A DNA stretch of 40,145 nt from an uncultured Oscillospiraceae bacterium (lineage in GTDB: Bacteria > Bacillota > Clostridia > Oscillospirales > Oscillospiraceae), in NCBI GenBank assembly GCA_944385465.1, contig CALWXH010000013.1, positions 1 through 40,145 on the forward strand, read 5' to 3'. Within the stretch, counting starts at the first letter, position 1, and each line of letters opens with the position of its first letter. The translations under genes and the position numbers were made by a program. Positions 8,690 to 19,615 of this stretch are shown here, one piece after another. The notes beneath the pieces were generated by a model. The model had not been told where the DNA came from. It did not search any database and was given only the letters and a program-made list of their open reading frames with translations.

Positions 8690-9769
8690 GGCCCCCAAAT
8701 CCCCCAGGGCAGAGCCCTGGAACCCATTTCTTCCGCCGGAGGGTTCCGGCAAATCCTTTGGATTTTGGGGTTTCGCCCCCAGGGCGACCTACTTTTCTCC
8801 CGTGAGAAAAGTAGGCAAAAGCCCGCTCTTTTGCCGGAGAGTTCCGGCAAGCACTATGGATTGTCGGGTCCCGCCCCGACAGGCGGGGTACTTTCTCTTA
8901 CACCAGAGAAAGTACCCAAAGAGCGTGTCCAAGGGGAGGGCCCCCTGGATACCCCCCGCTCAGTTACACTGCGCCCTTCTCTTTCCGGCGTCCTGAACCC
9001 GCGGTTGCGCCAATTCCCACGACGCCCTCCGGGCTTGTGCATACTTATGCTTTGGTGCCTGCGGCCCAGGCAACACGCCTGGAATCGTGATGCACTTCGG
9101 CGTGTGCGCCGTTAGAGGTGCAGACCCGCAGGCTTGAACACCAAATTTAGGCGCCCATAGACGTGGTAGAAGTGCGACAAGTTTGCTGCGCAAAAGGCCG
9201 GGGGCCGCCTTGCGTCGCTGAGGGTGTCAGCAGGTGTGCGCCGGTCGTTAGAGTGGCGCACCGATTTTGCGCCCCCATAAAACGGGGGTACATAGGGGGT
9301 GGCCGACTATGAGCATGGAGCGCCCTTGGCTCCTTGCGAATCGGAGGCACACCCCCTATGCCGCCCTTTGGTTCCTTTCGGGCGGTGCCGAAAGGAACTC
9401 GCCCTTCCGGGCGAAACTCGTCGTCGCAAAGTCCGCTTGGCTTCGTTTCCGCCCAAGGGCGGCGAAAACTTCGCCCGCTCCCTTGCTCGTCCTCTCCCCG
9501 CGTCGCCACAAGCTCCATATCCTTCGCTTCCGCCTCTGGCGAAAGCTCATCCATTCCGCTGTGACTCCTTTCCCCACAAAAGCAAAACTTTTGTGGGGGC
9601 CCCAATTATCCGCTGACGCTGGGTTTCGGCGGGGGCCCCGAATGCCCGCCGGTGCGAGAACCGGCAATCCATAGGGCTTGCCGGAACTCTCCGGCAAAAA
9701 GAACGCGTCAGCAGAGTGTCCCGGGGGTTTGGGGGTGGAACCCCCAAACGCGCCTCGCCCGCAGGGACG
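8690..9769 (+). repeat. Repeat family copy D, longest form
   Basis: Lies between the infB terminator and the GNAT gene. A partial copy (8690-8825, hairpin cassette 8788-8815) is followed by a full element, about 8829-9701. The latter has imperfect terminal inverted repeats (8831-8886 and 9650-9698, sharing CCGGAGAGTTCCGGCAAGC-type sequence). Inside are hairpin cassette 8887-8916, the core, long stem-loop 9291-9360, cassette 9371-9398, and the roughly 270-bp block shared with copy C, with a CCCCACAAAAGC-type hairpin at about 9573-9599. A GTTTGGGGGT / ACCCCCAAAC hairpin closes it. No gene is supported. Confidence 0.85.
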
Positions 9770-9808
9770 AAAAAACGCCAGCAGGGCGGGCGAAAACGCC
9801 CGCCCTGC
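9770..9808 (-). terminator. Terminator behind the infB 3' fragment
   Basis: Perfect 12-bp stem (GCAGGGCGGGCG / CGCCCGCCCTGC) with a TTTT loop, followed on the minus strand by TGGCGTTTTTT. It lies about 10 bp behind the stop codon of the duplicated infB end, where the original infB terminator would be expected. Confidence 0.85.
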
Positions 9809-9818
9809 GGAAAAACGA

Positions 9819-9903
9819 TCAGACCTCAATCTGCTCCATCTGGAAGGCCTCGATGACGTCGCCCTCCTTGATGTCCTGATATTTCTCAATGGTGATGCCG
9901 CAC
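9819..9903 (-). pseudogene. Duplicated 3' end of infB (28 codons and stop)
   Basis: Positions 9818-9903 repeat 10046-10131 with one mismatch in 86 bp (9825 against 10053). It reads in frame as the last residues of IF-2, from CGITIEKY to MEQIEV, then TGA. It has no start codon or ribosome binding site, so it is a fragment. It lies directly before the terminator at 9770-9808, which suggests that this distal copy is the original infB end. Confidence 0.92.
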
Positions 9904-10045
9904 CTCCCCACGGGATTTCATCCCGCGGGGCCCCTTTGATTTTTCATGCTCGGACGAACTGAATTCGTCCTGCGCAAATCTCCGCCTGCGGCTCCGATTT
10001 TACGCGCCATAAGGCGCGCCCCGCTTCGCGGGGTACTCGTGCGGC
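9904..10045. repeat. 142-bp hairpin-rich insert between the two infB 3' ends
   Basis: Separates the direct repeats. It carries successive hairpins: 9906-9930 (CCCCaCGGGAT / ATCCCGcGGGG), 9952-9970 (GGACGAA / TTCGTCC), a GGCGCGC-type stem around 10000-10019, and 10019-10033 (CCCCGC / GCGGGG). Its right end (10030-10045) is close to the inverse of infB positions 10125-10140 (13 of 16 bases). There is no reading frame of note. It is not a member of the A-G family by sequence. Confidence 0.75.
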
Positions 10046-10046
10046 A

Positions 10047-12401
<2,355 letters not shown>

Positions 12402-12416
12402 ACAGGCCACCTCCTA

Positions 12417-12842
12417 TTACGCTTCCACATCCGCGGGCTTTTTGCCAGCCCGCGCCGTCTTGTTGCTGTCGCGCCGGCGCTTCTGTCCGCGCCGCGCTCG
12501 TTCCTCCAGCTCCTGGGCGAGCGCCGTCAGGCTCTCGTCCTCCGCAGCCAGTTTTTTCATCACCGCCGATGCCAGCCCGGCCTCGGTCACCGCGGCAAGG
12601 GCGCAGCTGGCCCGGCCCAGGCTCCAGCCCAGATCCGCCTTGGAACAGGGCAGCCGCACCAGGGGGACGCCGCCCTCTCCGGCAAACTTCTCCCCCCGCC
12701 GGGCGGTGGATGGTCCGGCGTCCTGCGCCAGCAGCACCACTCTGGCCCGGTGGGCCCGGCAGGCCTCCGCCACCGGCTCCTCACCCACGGCCAGATTCCC
12801 GCCGCGCAGAGCCAGCCCCAGCAGGTTCATGGCGTTATCCAT
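12417..12842 (-). CDS. ylxQ: YlxQ, L7Ae-like ribosomal/RNA-binding protein
   Basis: A 141-residue member of the L7Ae/L30e/S12e/Gadd45 family, commonly found between ylxR and infB. In other Firmicutes it is a K-turn RNA-binding protein. The N-terminus MNLLGLALRGGNLAVGEE and the middle segment ARVVLLAQDAGPST match the fold. The C-terminal tail is Arg/Lys-rich (ERARRGQKRRRDSNK), longer than usual, and presumably binds RNA. I chose the ATG at 12842, whose ATGGATAA overlaps the ylxR stop by 8 bp; a GTG four codons upstream is an alternative. Translation is probably coupled to ylxR. Its stop is next to the infB ribosome binding site. Confidence 0.88.
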   Translation of the reverse strand: MDNAMNLLGLALRGGNLAVGEEPVAEACRAHRARVVLLAQDAGPSTARRGEKFAGEGGVPLVRLPCSKADLGWSLGRASCALAAVTEAGLASAVMKKLAAEDESLTALAQELEERARRGQKRRRDSNKTARAGKKPADVEA

Positions 12843-13113
12843 CACCGCGCTCACCCGCCTTCATCTGCTCCTCCAGGGCCTCGTATACCTCCGGGGCCAC
12901 CTGGCAGGAGAAGGCCCGCTCCAGCCCCCGGCTCTTCCTGACCCTGGCCAGGCAGTCCGCCCTGGGGCACAGGTAGGCCCCCCGGCCGGGCTTCTTCCCC
13001 CGGAAGTCCAGGGAGATCTCCCCCTCCGGGGAGCGCACCACCCGGATCAGCTCGCTCTTGGGCTTATGCTCCCGGCAGCCCAGGCACTGGCGCATGGGGA
13101 TCTTTTTTGGCAT
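12835..13113 (-). CDS. ylxR: YlxR family nucleic acid-binding protein
   Basis: A 92-residue small basic protein of the YlxR (RNase P modulator RnpM) family, normally encoded between nusA and ylxQ. Visible motifs are KKIPMRQCLGC at the N-terminus, the family signature GRGAYLCP near residue 45-55 and a following ADCLARVRKSRGLERAF helix. The start at 13113 has TAAGGTGGTG about 9 bases upstream. An open frame extends 48 codons further, but through a cluster of perfect hairpins, and is rejected. It overlaps ylxQ by 8 bp. The unusual 218-bp spacer from nusA sets this locus apart from the usual tight spacing. Confidence 0.9.
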   Translation of the reverse strand: MPKKIPMRQCLGCREHKPKSELIRVVRSPEGEISLDFRGKKPGRGAYLCPRADCLARVRKSRGLERAFSCQVAPEVYEALEEQMKAGERGDG

Positions 13114-13135
13114 GACGGACACCACCTTACTCATT

Positions 13136-13305
13136 CCGTCGAAAAAGGCACAGCCTTTTCCGACGGGTAGGCTGCGGCCCGCCGCAGCGCACTCGTCGGC
13201 AGAACGGGCGCCGACTCGCACGTTTGCGGGCCGAGAAGTGTTTTCGTCCACGCACATGTCGCGGCCGAAAACAGATTTAAATTTCTTCGCGCCTGCGGGC
13301 GCGAA
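13136..13305. repeat. Hairpin cluster between nusA and ylxR
   Basis: Four strong inverted repeats in 170 bp: 13136-13166 (CCGTCG..AAGGC, one mismatch in 14 bp), 13171-13188 (GCTGCGG / CCGCAGC), 13195-13215 (GTCGGC / GCCGAC) and 13286-13305 (TTCGCGCC / GGCGCGAA). The cluster lies inside a normally compact operon and ends just before the ylxR ribosome binding site. It could be a mobile repeat, a processing site or an attenuator. It is unlike the A-G family in sequence. Confidence 0.75.
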
Positions 13306-13331
13306 CTCTGCGAGGCTTTTTCAGAAGCTCT

Positions 13332-14522
13332 TCACTCTTCCGTATTCTCCGGCTCGGCCGGCTCCTCCCCGGGGGCCTCCGTCCCGGCGTTCTCCTCCGG
13401 CTCCTCTTCCACCGGATCCTCCTCCGGGGGCTCGGGGGCGCTGGCGGGCCGGATGTCGATCTTATACCCGGTGAGCCGGGCGGCCAGGCGGGCGTTCTGC
13501 CCCTCCTTGCCGATGGCCAGGGACAGCTGGTCGTCGGGCACCACCACACGACAGCTCTTGCCCTCCTCCAGCTCGGTGACGCTGAGCACGTCGGCGGGGG
13601 CCAGGGCGGCGGCCACGTACTGGGCGGGGTCGTCGGACCACTTGATGATGTCCACCTTCTCGCCCCGCAACTCCTCCACCACGGCGTTCACCCGCTGGCC
13701 TCTGGGGCCCACGCAGGCACCGATGGCGTCCACATTGGGGTCCTCGGACCAGACGGCGATCTTAGTGCGGCTGCCCGCCTCCCGGGCGATGGACATGACC
13801 TCCACGGTGCCGTCGTAGATCTCGGGCACCTCCAGCTCGAACAGGCGCTTGACCAGCCCCGGGTGGGTGCGGGAGATGAGCACCTGGGGGCCCCGGGTGG
13901 AGCGGCGCACCTCCACCACATACACCCGGACCCGGTCGCCCTCCCGGACGACCTCGCCCTTCACCTGCTCGTTGGCGGACAGGAAGGCGTCGGTGTACTC
14001 CCCGCCGGAGGTCAGCCGGATGGCCACCGAGCCGGTGCGCTCATCCACCCGGGTGACGGTGCCGGTGAGGATCTCGTGCTCCTTGGAGGAGAACTCGTCA
14101 AACACCATGCCCCGCTCCGCCTCCCGCATGCCCTGGATGATCACCTGGCGGGCGGTCTGGGCGGCGATGCGGCCGAAGTTCTTGGGCTTGATCTCAATGC
14201 GCAGCACATCTCCCAGCTGGGCCCGGGGCAGGGCCTTCTGGGCGTCCTCCAGGCTGATCTCGGTCTGGGGATTGTCCACGACCTCCACCACGTCCTTCTT
14301 GACGTACATGCGCACTTCGCACTTTTCCTCGTTGGCGTCCACCACCACATTGTCGGTGATCCCCTCGTGGTCCCGCTTGTAGGCGGCCACCAGCGCCTGG
14401 GTGATCTTCTCGATCATATATGCCTTGGGGATGCCCTTCTCCCGCTCGATGTCAGAGATGGCGGAGAAAAATTCCTTGGCGTCCAGCTCTGTGCTCTTGG
14501 CGGCGACTTTCTTCTTAGCCAT
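13332..14522 (-). CDS. nusA: Transcription termination/antitermination factor NusA
   Basis: Binds RNA polymerase and nascent RNA, modulating pausing, termination and antitermination. It is 396 residues, without the extra C-terminal repeats of E. coli NusA. The N-terminal polymerase-binding domain contains [19 protein letters not shown]. The S1 domain lies around 135-200. KH1 has [21 protein letters not shown] and KH2 has [20 protein letters not shown]. The last 35 residues are an acidic Glu/Pro-rich tail. The start at 14522 has AAGGAG 8 bases upstream; an ATG two codons earlier is too close to that site. It follows rimP by 13 bp. Confidence 0.96.
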   Translation of the reverse strand: MAKKKVAAKSTELDAKEFFSAISDIEREKGIPKAYMIEKITQALVAAYKRDHEGITDNVVVDANEEKCEVRMYVKKDVVEVVDNPQTEISLEDAQKALPRAQLGDVLRIEIKPKNFGRIAAQTARQVIIQGMREAERGMVFDEFSSKEHEILTGTVTRVDERTGSVAIRLTSGGEYTDAFLSANEQVKGEVVREGDRVRVYVVEVRRSTRGPQVLISRTHPGLVKRLFELEVPEIYDGTVEVMSIAREAGSRTKIAVWSEDPNVDAIGACVGPRGQRVNAVVEELRGEKVDIIKWSDDPAQYVAAALAPADVLSVTELEEGKSCRVVVPDDQLSLAIGKEGQNARLAARLTGYKIDIRPASAPEPPEEDPVEEEPEENAGTEAPGEEPAEPENTEE

Positions 14523-14535
14523 GACCATTACTCCT

Positions 14536-14979
14536 TCAAAATGTGACATGCAGGCGTACCTGCGCCACGTCTTTCTTCTCAAAGCGCCTGCCGTCCACCA
14601 GCACATCTCCGTCCTGGTACCCGGTCAGCGCGCCGGTGAATTCCTTCTGCCCGTCCTGGGGGCGGTACAGGCGCACATCCACCTGCTGTCCCATGCACTT
14701 TTCAAAGTGCTCGGGCTTTTTCAGCGCCCGGTCCAGACCGGCGGAGGACACCTCAAACAGGTAGCTGTCCGGAATGGGGTCGGCCTCGTCCAGCAGGTCG
14801 GACACCGGGCGGGACACCGCCTCGCAGTCGTTGATGGACACGCCGCCCTCTTTGTCGATATACAGCCGGAGGTACCACTCCCCCGCCTCTTTCACATATT
14901 CCACGTCCCACAGGGTGCAGCCGCACCCCTCCACCACCGGGGCAGCCAGCTGGGCCACCACATCGGTCACCTTTGGCAT
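14536..14979 (-). CDS. rimP: Ribosome maturation factor RimP
   Basis: Assists assembly of the 30S subunit. It is 147 residues, the usual length. MPKVTDVVAQLAAPVVEGCG begins the protein. YLRLYIDKEGGVSINDCEAVSR and YLFEVSSAGLDRALKKPEHFEKCMGQQVDVRLY are the conserved core, with the SSAG/LDRPL-like signature. The start at 14979 has AAGGAGG 8 bases upstream. A 57-codon extension of the frame is translated repeat E and is rejected. It is the first gene of the nusA-infB cluster. No sigma-A promoter is visible between repeat E and the gene, so its promoter is either inside E or beyond it. Confidence 0.95.
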   Translation of the reverse strand: MPKVTDVVAQLAAPVVEGCGCTLWDVEYVKEAGEWYLRLYIDKEGGVSINDCEAVSRPVSDLLDEADPIPDSYLFEVSSAGLDRALKKPEHFEKCMGQQVDVRLYRPQDGQKEFTGALTGYQDGDVLVDGRRFEKKDVAQVRLHVTF

Positions 14980-15002
14980 GGGGATTCCTCCTTTTTTCTC
15001 TG

Positions 15003-15700
15003 TCTGCCGGTTGACGCACCGGCGGGTGGTTTCCGGGTTCGCCCGGAAGGGCGAGTTTCTTTCTGCTCGTGCAGAAAGAAACCAAAGGGTAAGGGATTCC
15101 GCCGCCTGCGGGCGGCGGGACGCTCCGCTGGGGTGACTTTTCTCACGCAAGAAAAGTCACCAAAAGTGCGCCCAAGGGGGAGCGCCCCCTTGGGTATCCC
15201 CCCGCTCAGTTGCACTGCGTTCCTCTCTTTCCGGCGTGTGTGACTCGCGGCTGCGCAGCTTCCCCCGACGGCCTGCGGCCTCCTATCTGCTTAGGCTTCG
15301 GTGCCTGCGGCCCAGGTGACACGCCTGGAATGGCATGGCCCTCCGGTATGGCGCACCGTTAGAGGTGCAGACCTGCAGGCTTGAACACCGAGGGTAGGCG
15401 CCCATAGGCGTGGTAGAAGTGCGGCAAGTCAACCGCGCAAAAGGCCGGGGGCCGCCGGGCGTGGCAGGGAGTGTCAGCAGACGCACGCCGGAAAGAGAAC
15501 ACCGCACCCATTCTGCTTCCCCGTAAAACCGGGGGTTCTTAGGGGGCAAGCCCTGCGTACGAGGGACGCCCTTTGTCCCGAGTTAAGCCGGGATTGCGCC
15601 CCTAAGCCGCCCTTTGGTTCCTTTCGGGCGGTGCCGAAAGGAACTCGCCCTTCCGGGCGAAACCTGGGACGCACCATCCGTGGTGCGTTACCCGCCCCTC
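15003..15700 (+). repeat. Repeat family copy E
   Basis: Fills the gap between the GT2 terminator and rimP. In + order: a palindromic end; hairpin cassettes 15055-15082 and 15133-15160 (the latter the same GTGACTTTTC type as in copy C); a core closely matching A and C; a CCCCGTAAAA hairpin; long stem-loop 15538-15606 with CTTAG/CTAAG arms; cassette 15617-15644; and an ACGCACCAtccgTGGTGCGT hairpin at the end. No gene is supported. Confidence 0.85.
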
Positions 15701-15703
15701 ATG

Positions 15704-15734
15704 AAGAAAGAGTGAGGCGGCTGCCTCACTCTTT
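15704..15734 (-). terminator. Terminator behind the GT2 gene
   Basis: Perfect 12-bp stem AAAGAGTGAGGC / GCCTCACTCTTT with a 4-base loop, 60 bp after the stop codon, with a pyrimidine-rich tail on both strands. Repeat E begins right behind it. Confidence 0.85.
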
Positions 15735-15794
15735 CTTTCCTACCATACTAACGATGGTACTATATCACATTGTGCTTGGGAATGCAAGCTTTTT

Positions 15795-17117
15795 TTACCG
15801 CTTGCTCTCCTGGATCCGGCTGGACACCGCCACAGGCATCTTTCTCCGCCCTCCCAGGGCGGCGGCGGAGTGGTGCTGGATGGGCTTCCACTCCACCCGG
15901 CAGAACAGCGCCTGGAGCGAGATGGGTATGTAGGTGCACATGAACAGCGGGAACACCAGCCAGAAGGCCACCTTGCGCTTCGCCGGGGCGTCAATCTGCT
16001 TCCACTCCGCCAGCAGGGTGGCCGCGCCATAGAGCAGCAGGCCGCCATAGAACCCCAGCAGGCCCTGCACCCAGAACATCGCGATGCCCTTGAGCACCTG
16101 GGCGGACACCGCCAGGGGCTGGGTCAGGCCGGAGAGCAGGAGAACCAGCTGGAGGCTGAAGACCAGGAAGCTCAGCACCATCCCGGGGGCCACGATCATC
16201 AGCATGTCAAAGCAGGCCAGCCGCCACCCCTTCCGGGTGAAGCAGCCCTTCAGCAGCGGCCACCAGTACTTCCAGCCCACCTGGTAGGTGCCCTTGGCCC
16301 AGCGCATCCGCTGCCGCCAGGACTGGCGGAAGCCGGTGGGCTGTTCATCGTAGATGATGGCCTTGTCGCAGTAGCCCACCCGGCGGCCCTTCACCGCGCA
16401 GTCCACGGAGAACTCCGTGTCCTCGGTGATCATGTGGAAGGGCCAGCCGCCCTCCTCCCGGATCACCTTGGCGGACACCAGATACCCGGTGCCCGTCACC
16501 GAGCAGGCGGTGCCCAGCAGCATCCGGGGCAGGTTGAGCAGCCGGGCCTCCCGGATGAACCACAGGGAGTAGCCCGCGGAGATCCAGTTGGAGCCGTAAT
16601 TCTTGGAATTGCGGTAGCTGGTGATGGCGTCGTACTTTCCGGTGTCGTAGGCGGCGTTCATCTCTTTCACGAAGTTCCGGTCCACCAGATTGTCCGCGTC
16701 AAAGATGAGATAGGCCTCGTACCGCTCCGCCATGCCCTCGTCGGCCAGGCGGCGGAACAGCCAGTCCATGGCCCAGCCCTTGCCCACCTGAGCAGTGTTG
16801 AACCGCTCATAGACCTGGGCGCCGTGGGCGGCGGCCACCGCGGCGGTGTCGTCGGTGCAGTTGTCCGCCACCACATAGATATCCAGCAGTTCCCGGGGAT
16901 AGTCCTGCCCCCGCAGGCAGTCGATGAGCTCGCCGATCACCGCCGACTCGTTCCGGGCACAGATCACCGCCGCGTAGCGGTGGAGCGTTCTGGCCGGCGG
17001 ACACACCTGCCTGCGGCGCAGGAACAGGCCGATCACCGCGTAGACTCCCTGATACAGATAGAGCACCATCAGCAGCAGCGCCAGGACTCCGCAAACCCTC
17101 TGGAGCATCAGCATCAT
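15795..17117 (-). CDS. Membrane glycosyltransferase, family 2 (processive type)
   Basis: A 440-residue membrane-bound GT2 enzyme, probably making or extending a polysaccharide at the cytoplasmic face. There is an N-terminal membrane helix (about 5-33). The catalytic domain follows with YAAVICARNESAVIGELIDCL, VVADNCTDDTAA, the metal-binding FDADN, then TEDTEFS (the TED motif) and QRMRW, the QxxRW acceptor motif of cellulose- and hyaluronan-synthase-like enzymes. About three C-terminal membrane helices lie in residues 300-400. The start MMLML has a weak GGGGTG ribosome binding site and alternative ATGs at codons 2 and 4. It is a single-gene unit with its own promoter and terminator. The product sugar cannot be told from the sequence. 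Confidence 0.88.
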   Translation of the reverse strand: MMLMLQRVCGVLALLLMVLYLYQGVYAVIGLFLRRRQVCPPARTLHRYAAVICARNESAVIGELIDCLRGQDYPRELLDIYVVADNCTDDTAAVAAAHGAQVYERFNTAQVGKGWAMDWLFRRLADEGMAERYEAYLIFDADNLVDRNFVKEMNAAYDTGKYDAITSYRNSKNYGSNWISAGYSLWFIREARLLNLPRMLLGTACSVTGTGYLVSAKVIREEGGWPFHMITEDTEFSVDCAVKGRRVGYCDKAIIYDEQPTGFRQSWRQRMRWAKGTYQVGWKYWWPLLKGCFTRKGWRLACFDMLMIVAPGMVLSFLVFSLQLVLLLSGLTQPLAVSAQVLKGIAMFWVQGLLGFYGGLLLYGAATLLAEWKQIDAPAKRKVAFWLVFPLFMCTYIPISLQALFCRVEWKPIQHHSAAALGGRRKMPVAVSSRIQESKR

Positions 17118-17152
17118 AAAAACGCACCCCTATCGCACGTTTTGGTGGGGCC

Positions 17153-17183
17153 GTGTCCCCCGCCAGGCGCCCTGGCGGGACAC
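17153..17183 (-). promoter_or_regulatory. Leader hairpin of the GT2 gene
   Basis: GTGTCCC..CGCCAGG pairs with CCTGGCG.GGACAC across a 3-base loop, between the promoter and the start codon. It has no T-run, so it is more likely a stability or regulatory element than a terminator. Confidence 0.5.
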
Positions 17184-17203
17184 GCGCCCATGTTTACAGC
17201 CTG

Positions 17204-17232
17204 ATTGTACTAAAAACCTTGGTACGGTTCAA
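17204..17232 (-). promoter_or_regulatory. Sigma-A promoter of the GT2 gene
   Basis: Minus strand: TTGAAC (17227-17232), 17-bp spacer, TACAAT (17204-17209). It gives a leader of about 80 nt. Confidence 0.75.
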
Positions 17233-17281
17233 CCCACTTTACCAAACCTTCAGAAAATCTTAAAACTTCCGCTCTGCGCCG

Positions 17282-17314
17282 CTTGAGCTCCCCGGGAAGA
17301 CCGGGGAGCTCAAG
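17282..17314 (-). terminator. Strong hairpin behind argS
   Basis: A 14-bp perfect stem CTTGAGCTCCCCGG / CCGGGGAGCTCAAG, 20 bp after the argS stop codon. The following T-run is poor, so termination may be partial or the hairpin may protect the 3' end. Confidence 0.6.
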
Positions 17315-17333
17315 TTGCCGACGGACCGATTTT

Positions 17334-19079
17334 TCACATTTTTTCCGGGGCGGACACACCCAGCAGACCCAGGCCGTTGGCCAGCACCAGGCGCACCGTG
17401 TCCGCCAGCTTCAGCCGGGCCAGGCGCACTTCCCGCTCCTCCCCCCGGATGCGGCAGGCGTTGTAGAACCGGTGGAAGTCCCCCGCCAGCACCGTCAGAT
17501 AGCGGTTGATGCGGCTGGGGTCGTAGTCCCGGGCGGCCAGGCGCAGCTCCTGGGGGTACTGGGCCAGGGTCTTGATGAGCTCCCGCTCCTCCCCGGCGCA
17601 CAGCAGGGCGGCGTCCACCGCCGCGGCGGCGGGCACGGCGTCCCCGTCCTGGGCCAGGTTGGCCAGCAGGGAGCAGATCCGGGCGTGGGCGTACTGCACA
17701 TAGTACACCGGGTTGTCCGAATCCTGCCGCACCGCCAGGTCCAGGTCGAAGTCCAGGGGGCTGGTGGCGGAGCGGTTGTTGAAGTAATACCGGGCGGCGT
17801 CCACGCTGATCTCGTCCAGCAGGTCGTGCAGGGCGATGGCCTTGCCCGTGCGCTTGGACATGCGCACCGGCTTGCCGTCCTGGAGCAGGTTCACCAGCTG
17901 CATGAGCACGATGACCAGCCGGTTGGAGCCGTCCAGCCCCAGTCCGTCCAGGGCGGCCTGGAGCCGGGCCACGTGGCCGTGGTGGTCGGCGCCCCACACG
18001 TTGATAACCTTGTCAAAGCCCCGCTTTTCAAACTTGTTGCGGTGGTAGGCGATGTCGGCGGCAAAGTAGGTGTAGAAGCCGTTGGCCCGGCGCAGCACGT
18101 CGTCCTTCAGATCCAGCTTGTCCACCTGCTCCTGGCTCTTGCCCTCCCGCAGGTACTTCTCCTTGAGCAGGCCCGTGGTGTCCAGCCACAGCGCCCCCTC
18201 CTTCTCATAGGTCCAGCCCTTCCGGCCCAGCAGCTCCACCGTCTCGGCCACATAGCCGCTGTTGTGGAGGGTGGACTCGAAGAACCACTCGTCGTACTCG
18301 ATGCGGTACTTGCGCAGATCCTCCTTCATCTTGGGGATGTTGCGCTCCAGGCCGAAGGCGGCCATGTCCGCCTCCCACTTCTCCTCCGGGGCGTCCCGGT
18401 AGGCGTCCCCATGCAGGTCGTAGAAGCCCTGGGCCAGCTCCCGGATGTCGTCCCCGTGGTAGCCCTCCTCGGGGAAGGGGTAGTTGTCCTCCCCCAGCAG
18501 CAGCTGCATATACCGGGCGTGGATGGACTGGGCAAACTTGTGGATCTGGTTGCCGGCGTCGTTGACGTAGAACTCCTTCCAGGTGTCATACCCCTCCCGG
18601 CGCAGGACGTTGGCCAGGGTGTCCCCCAGCACGCCCCCCCGGGCGTTGCCCATGTGCATGGGCCCCGTGGGGTTGGCGGAGACAAACTCCACCATCACCT
18701 TCTCCCCCCGGCCCTCGTCGCTGCCGCCGTACCCCGCCGGGTCGGCCTCCACGGCGGAGAGCACCCCGCCGTACCAGCTGTGGTCATAGAAGAAGTTGAG
18801 GAAGCCCGGCCCGGCGATCTCCGAGCGCTGGAAGTAGCTGCCCTCCAGCTCCAGGTGGTCCAGAATGATCTGGGCGATGGCCCGGGGGGCCATGCGCAGG
18901 GCCTTGGCCCCCGCCATGGCGAAGGAGGAGGCGAAGTCGCCGTTCTTGCTGTCCTTGGGCACCTCCACGCTGCCGGCAATGGCCTGCCCCGCCGGGAGCA
19001 GCCCCTGGGCGGCGGCGCGCTCATAGGCGGCCTGGGTGAGCTGTGCCACCTGGTCCCGGGCGGCCTGGATCATATTCAT
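17334..19079 (-). CDS. argS: Arginyl-tRNA synthetase
   Basis: Class I synthetase charging tRNA-Arg. It is 581 residues, normal length. The N-terminal Add-1 domain occupies about 1-115. The signature HIGH motif appears as ANPTGPMHMGNARGG (His142). The KMSKR equivalent is VRMSKRTGKAI, followed by the DALR anticodon-binding domain ending RLVLANGLGLLGVSAPEKM. The start at 19079 (MNMIQAARDQ) has only a weak AAGG-type ribosome binding site; the ATG two codons later is an alternative. It is third in the murI-DUF1934-argS unit, 70 bp behind DUF1934. A ywiB-argS pairing also occurs in B. subtilis. Confidence 0.96.
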   Translation of the reverse strand: MNMIQAARDQVAQLTQAAYERAAAQGLLPAGQAIAGSVEVPKDSKNGDFASSFAMAGAKALRMAPRAIAQIILDHLELEGSYFQRSEIAGPGFLNFFYDHSWYGGVLSAVEADPAGYGGSDEGRGEKVMVEFVSANPTGPMHMGNARGGVLGDTLANVLRREGYDTWKEFYVNDAGNQIHKFAQSIHARYMQLLLGEDNYPFPEEGYHGDDIRELAQGFYDLHGDAYRDAPEEKWEADMAAFGLERNIPKMKEDLRKYRIEYDEWFFESTLHNSGYVAETVELLGRKGWTYEKEGALWLDTTGLLKEKYLREGKSQEQVDKLDLKDDVLRRANGFYTYFAADIAYHRNKFEKRGFDKVINVWGADHHGHVARLQAALDGLGLDGSNRLVIVLMQLVNLLQDGKPVRMSKRTGKAIALHDLLDEISVDAARYYFNNRSATSPLDFDLDLAVRQDSDNPVYYVQYAHARICSLLANLAQDGDAVPAAAAVDAALLCAGEERELIKTLAQYPQELRLAARDYDPSRINRYLTVLAGDFHRFYNACRIRGEEREVRLARLKLADTVRLVLANGLGLLGVSAPEKM

Positions 19080-19149
19080 TGGTCATCCCATCCTTCGTGT
19101 GTGATAAGGGGCTGGTTTTCCCCGCCCGCGGCGGGGAGTCCAGCGCGGT

Positions 19150-19593
19150 TTACTGTTTCAGCTTGGGCTCCGCCGTTTTGAAGTTCATGCGGAAGATGTT
19201 GCGCCCGGTGATCAGGTTGTCGATGTCCACGGCGAAGTCGATCTCCAGATCGCCGCCGCTCTCCCCCAGGGTGCTCCGCATCCGCCGGGTGTTGATGCCC
19301 ACGGACATCGCCCCGTAGGGGGTGTCGTACATGGACAGGTGGCGGTAGCCCTCCTCAAACACCATCTGGGAGTTCACCGTCCCCTCCCGCAGCAGGGTCA
19401 CCCGGGGGCCCTCCACCCGTACCACGGTGGTGGTGCCCTCCATGCCGGTGAGCTCGCTCTCCTCGTAGGAGATGGTGTAGCGGTCCCCGCCCTCCCGCAC
19501 CAGGCGGCCGGCGGTGACCAGCTCCATCTCCTCGCTGCCGTTCTCCGGGGTCATCTGGCTGCCCTTTATGGATATAATCACGTTATCCAGCAT
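19150..19593 (-). CDS. DUF1934 family protein (YwiB-like)
   Basis: A 147-residue protein of the DUF1934 family, a predicted calycin-like beta-barrel of unknown function. Recognisable segments are MLDNVIISIKGSQ at the N-terminus, DRYTISYEESELTGMEGTTT in the middle and the C-terminal GDLEIDFAVDIDNLITGRN. The start at 19593 has GGAG 9 bases upstream. An ATG five codons earlier lies before that site and is less likely. It lies 22 bp behind murI and upstream of argS, as its relatives often do, so it probably belongs to one transcript. Confidence 0.88.
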   Translation of the reverse strand: MLDNVIISIKGSQMTPENGSEEMELVTAGRLVREGGDRYTISYEESELTGMEGTTTVVRVEGPRVTLLREGTVNSQMVFEEGYRHLSMYDTPYGAMSVGINTRRMRSTLGESGGDLEIDFAVDIDNLITGRNIFRMNFKTAEPKLKQ

Positions 19594-19615
19594 AACAGTT
19601 CGCTCCATTTGCCGG

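Noticed and set aside
8662-8850. N-terminal extension of the GNAT frame (and similar ones for rimP and truB)
   Set aside because: The extra residues are translations of repeat or leader DNA. A good ribosome binding site lies just before the internal start.
17283-19181. 632-codon + strand open frame opposite argS
   Set aside because: Antisense artefact of high GC at third codon positions; the minus frame is unmistakably ArgS.
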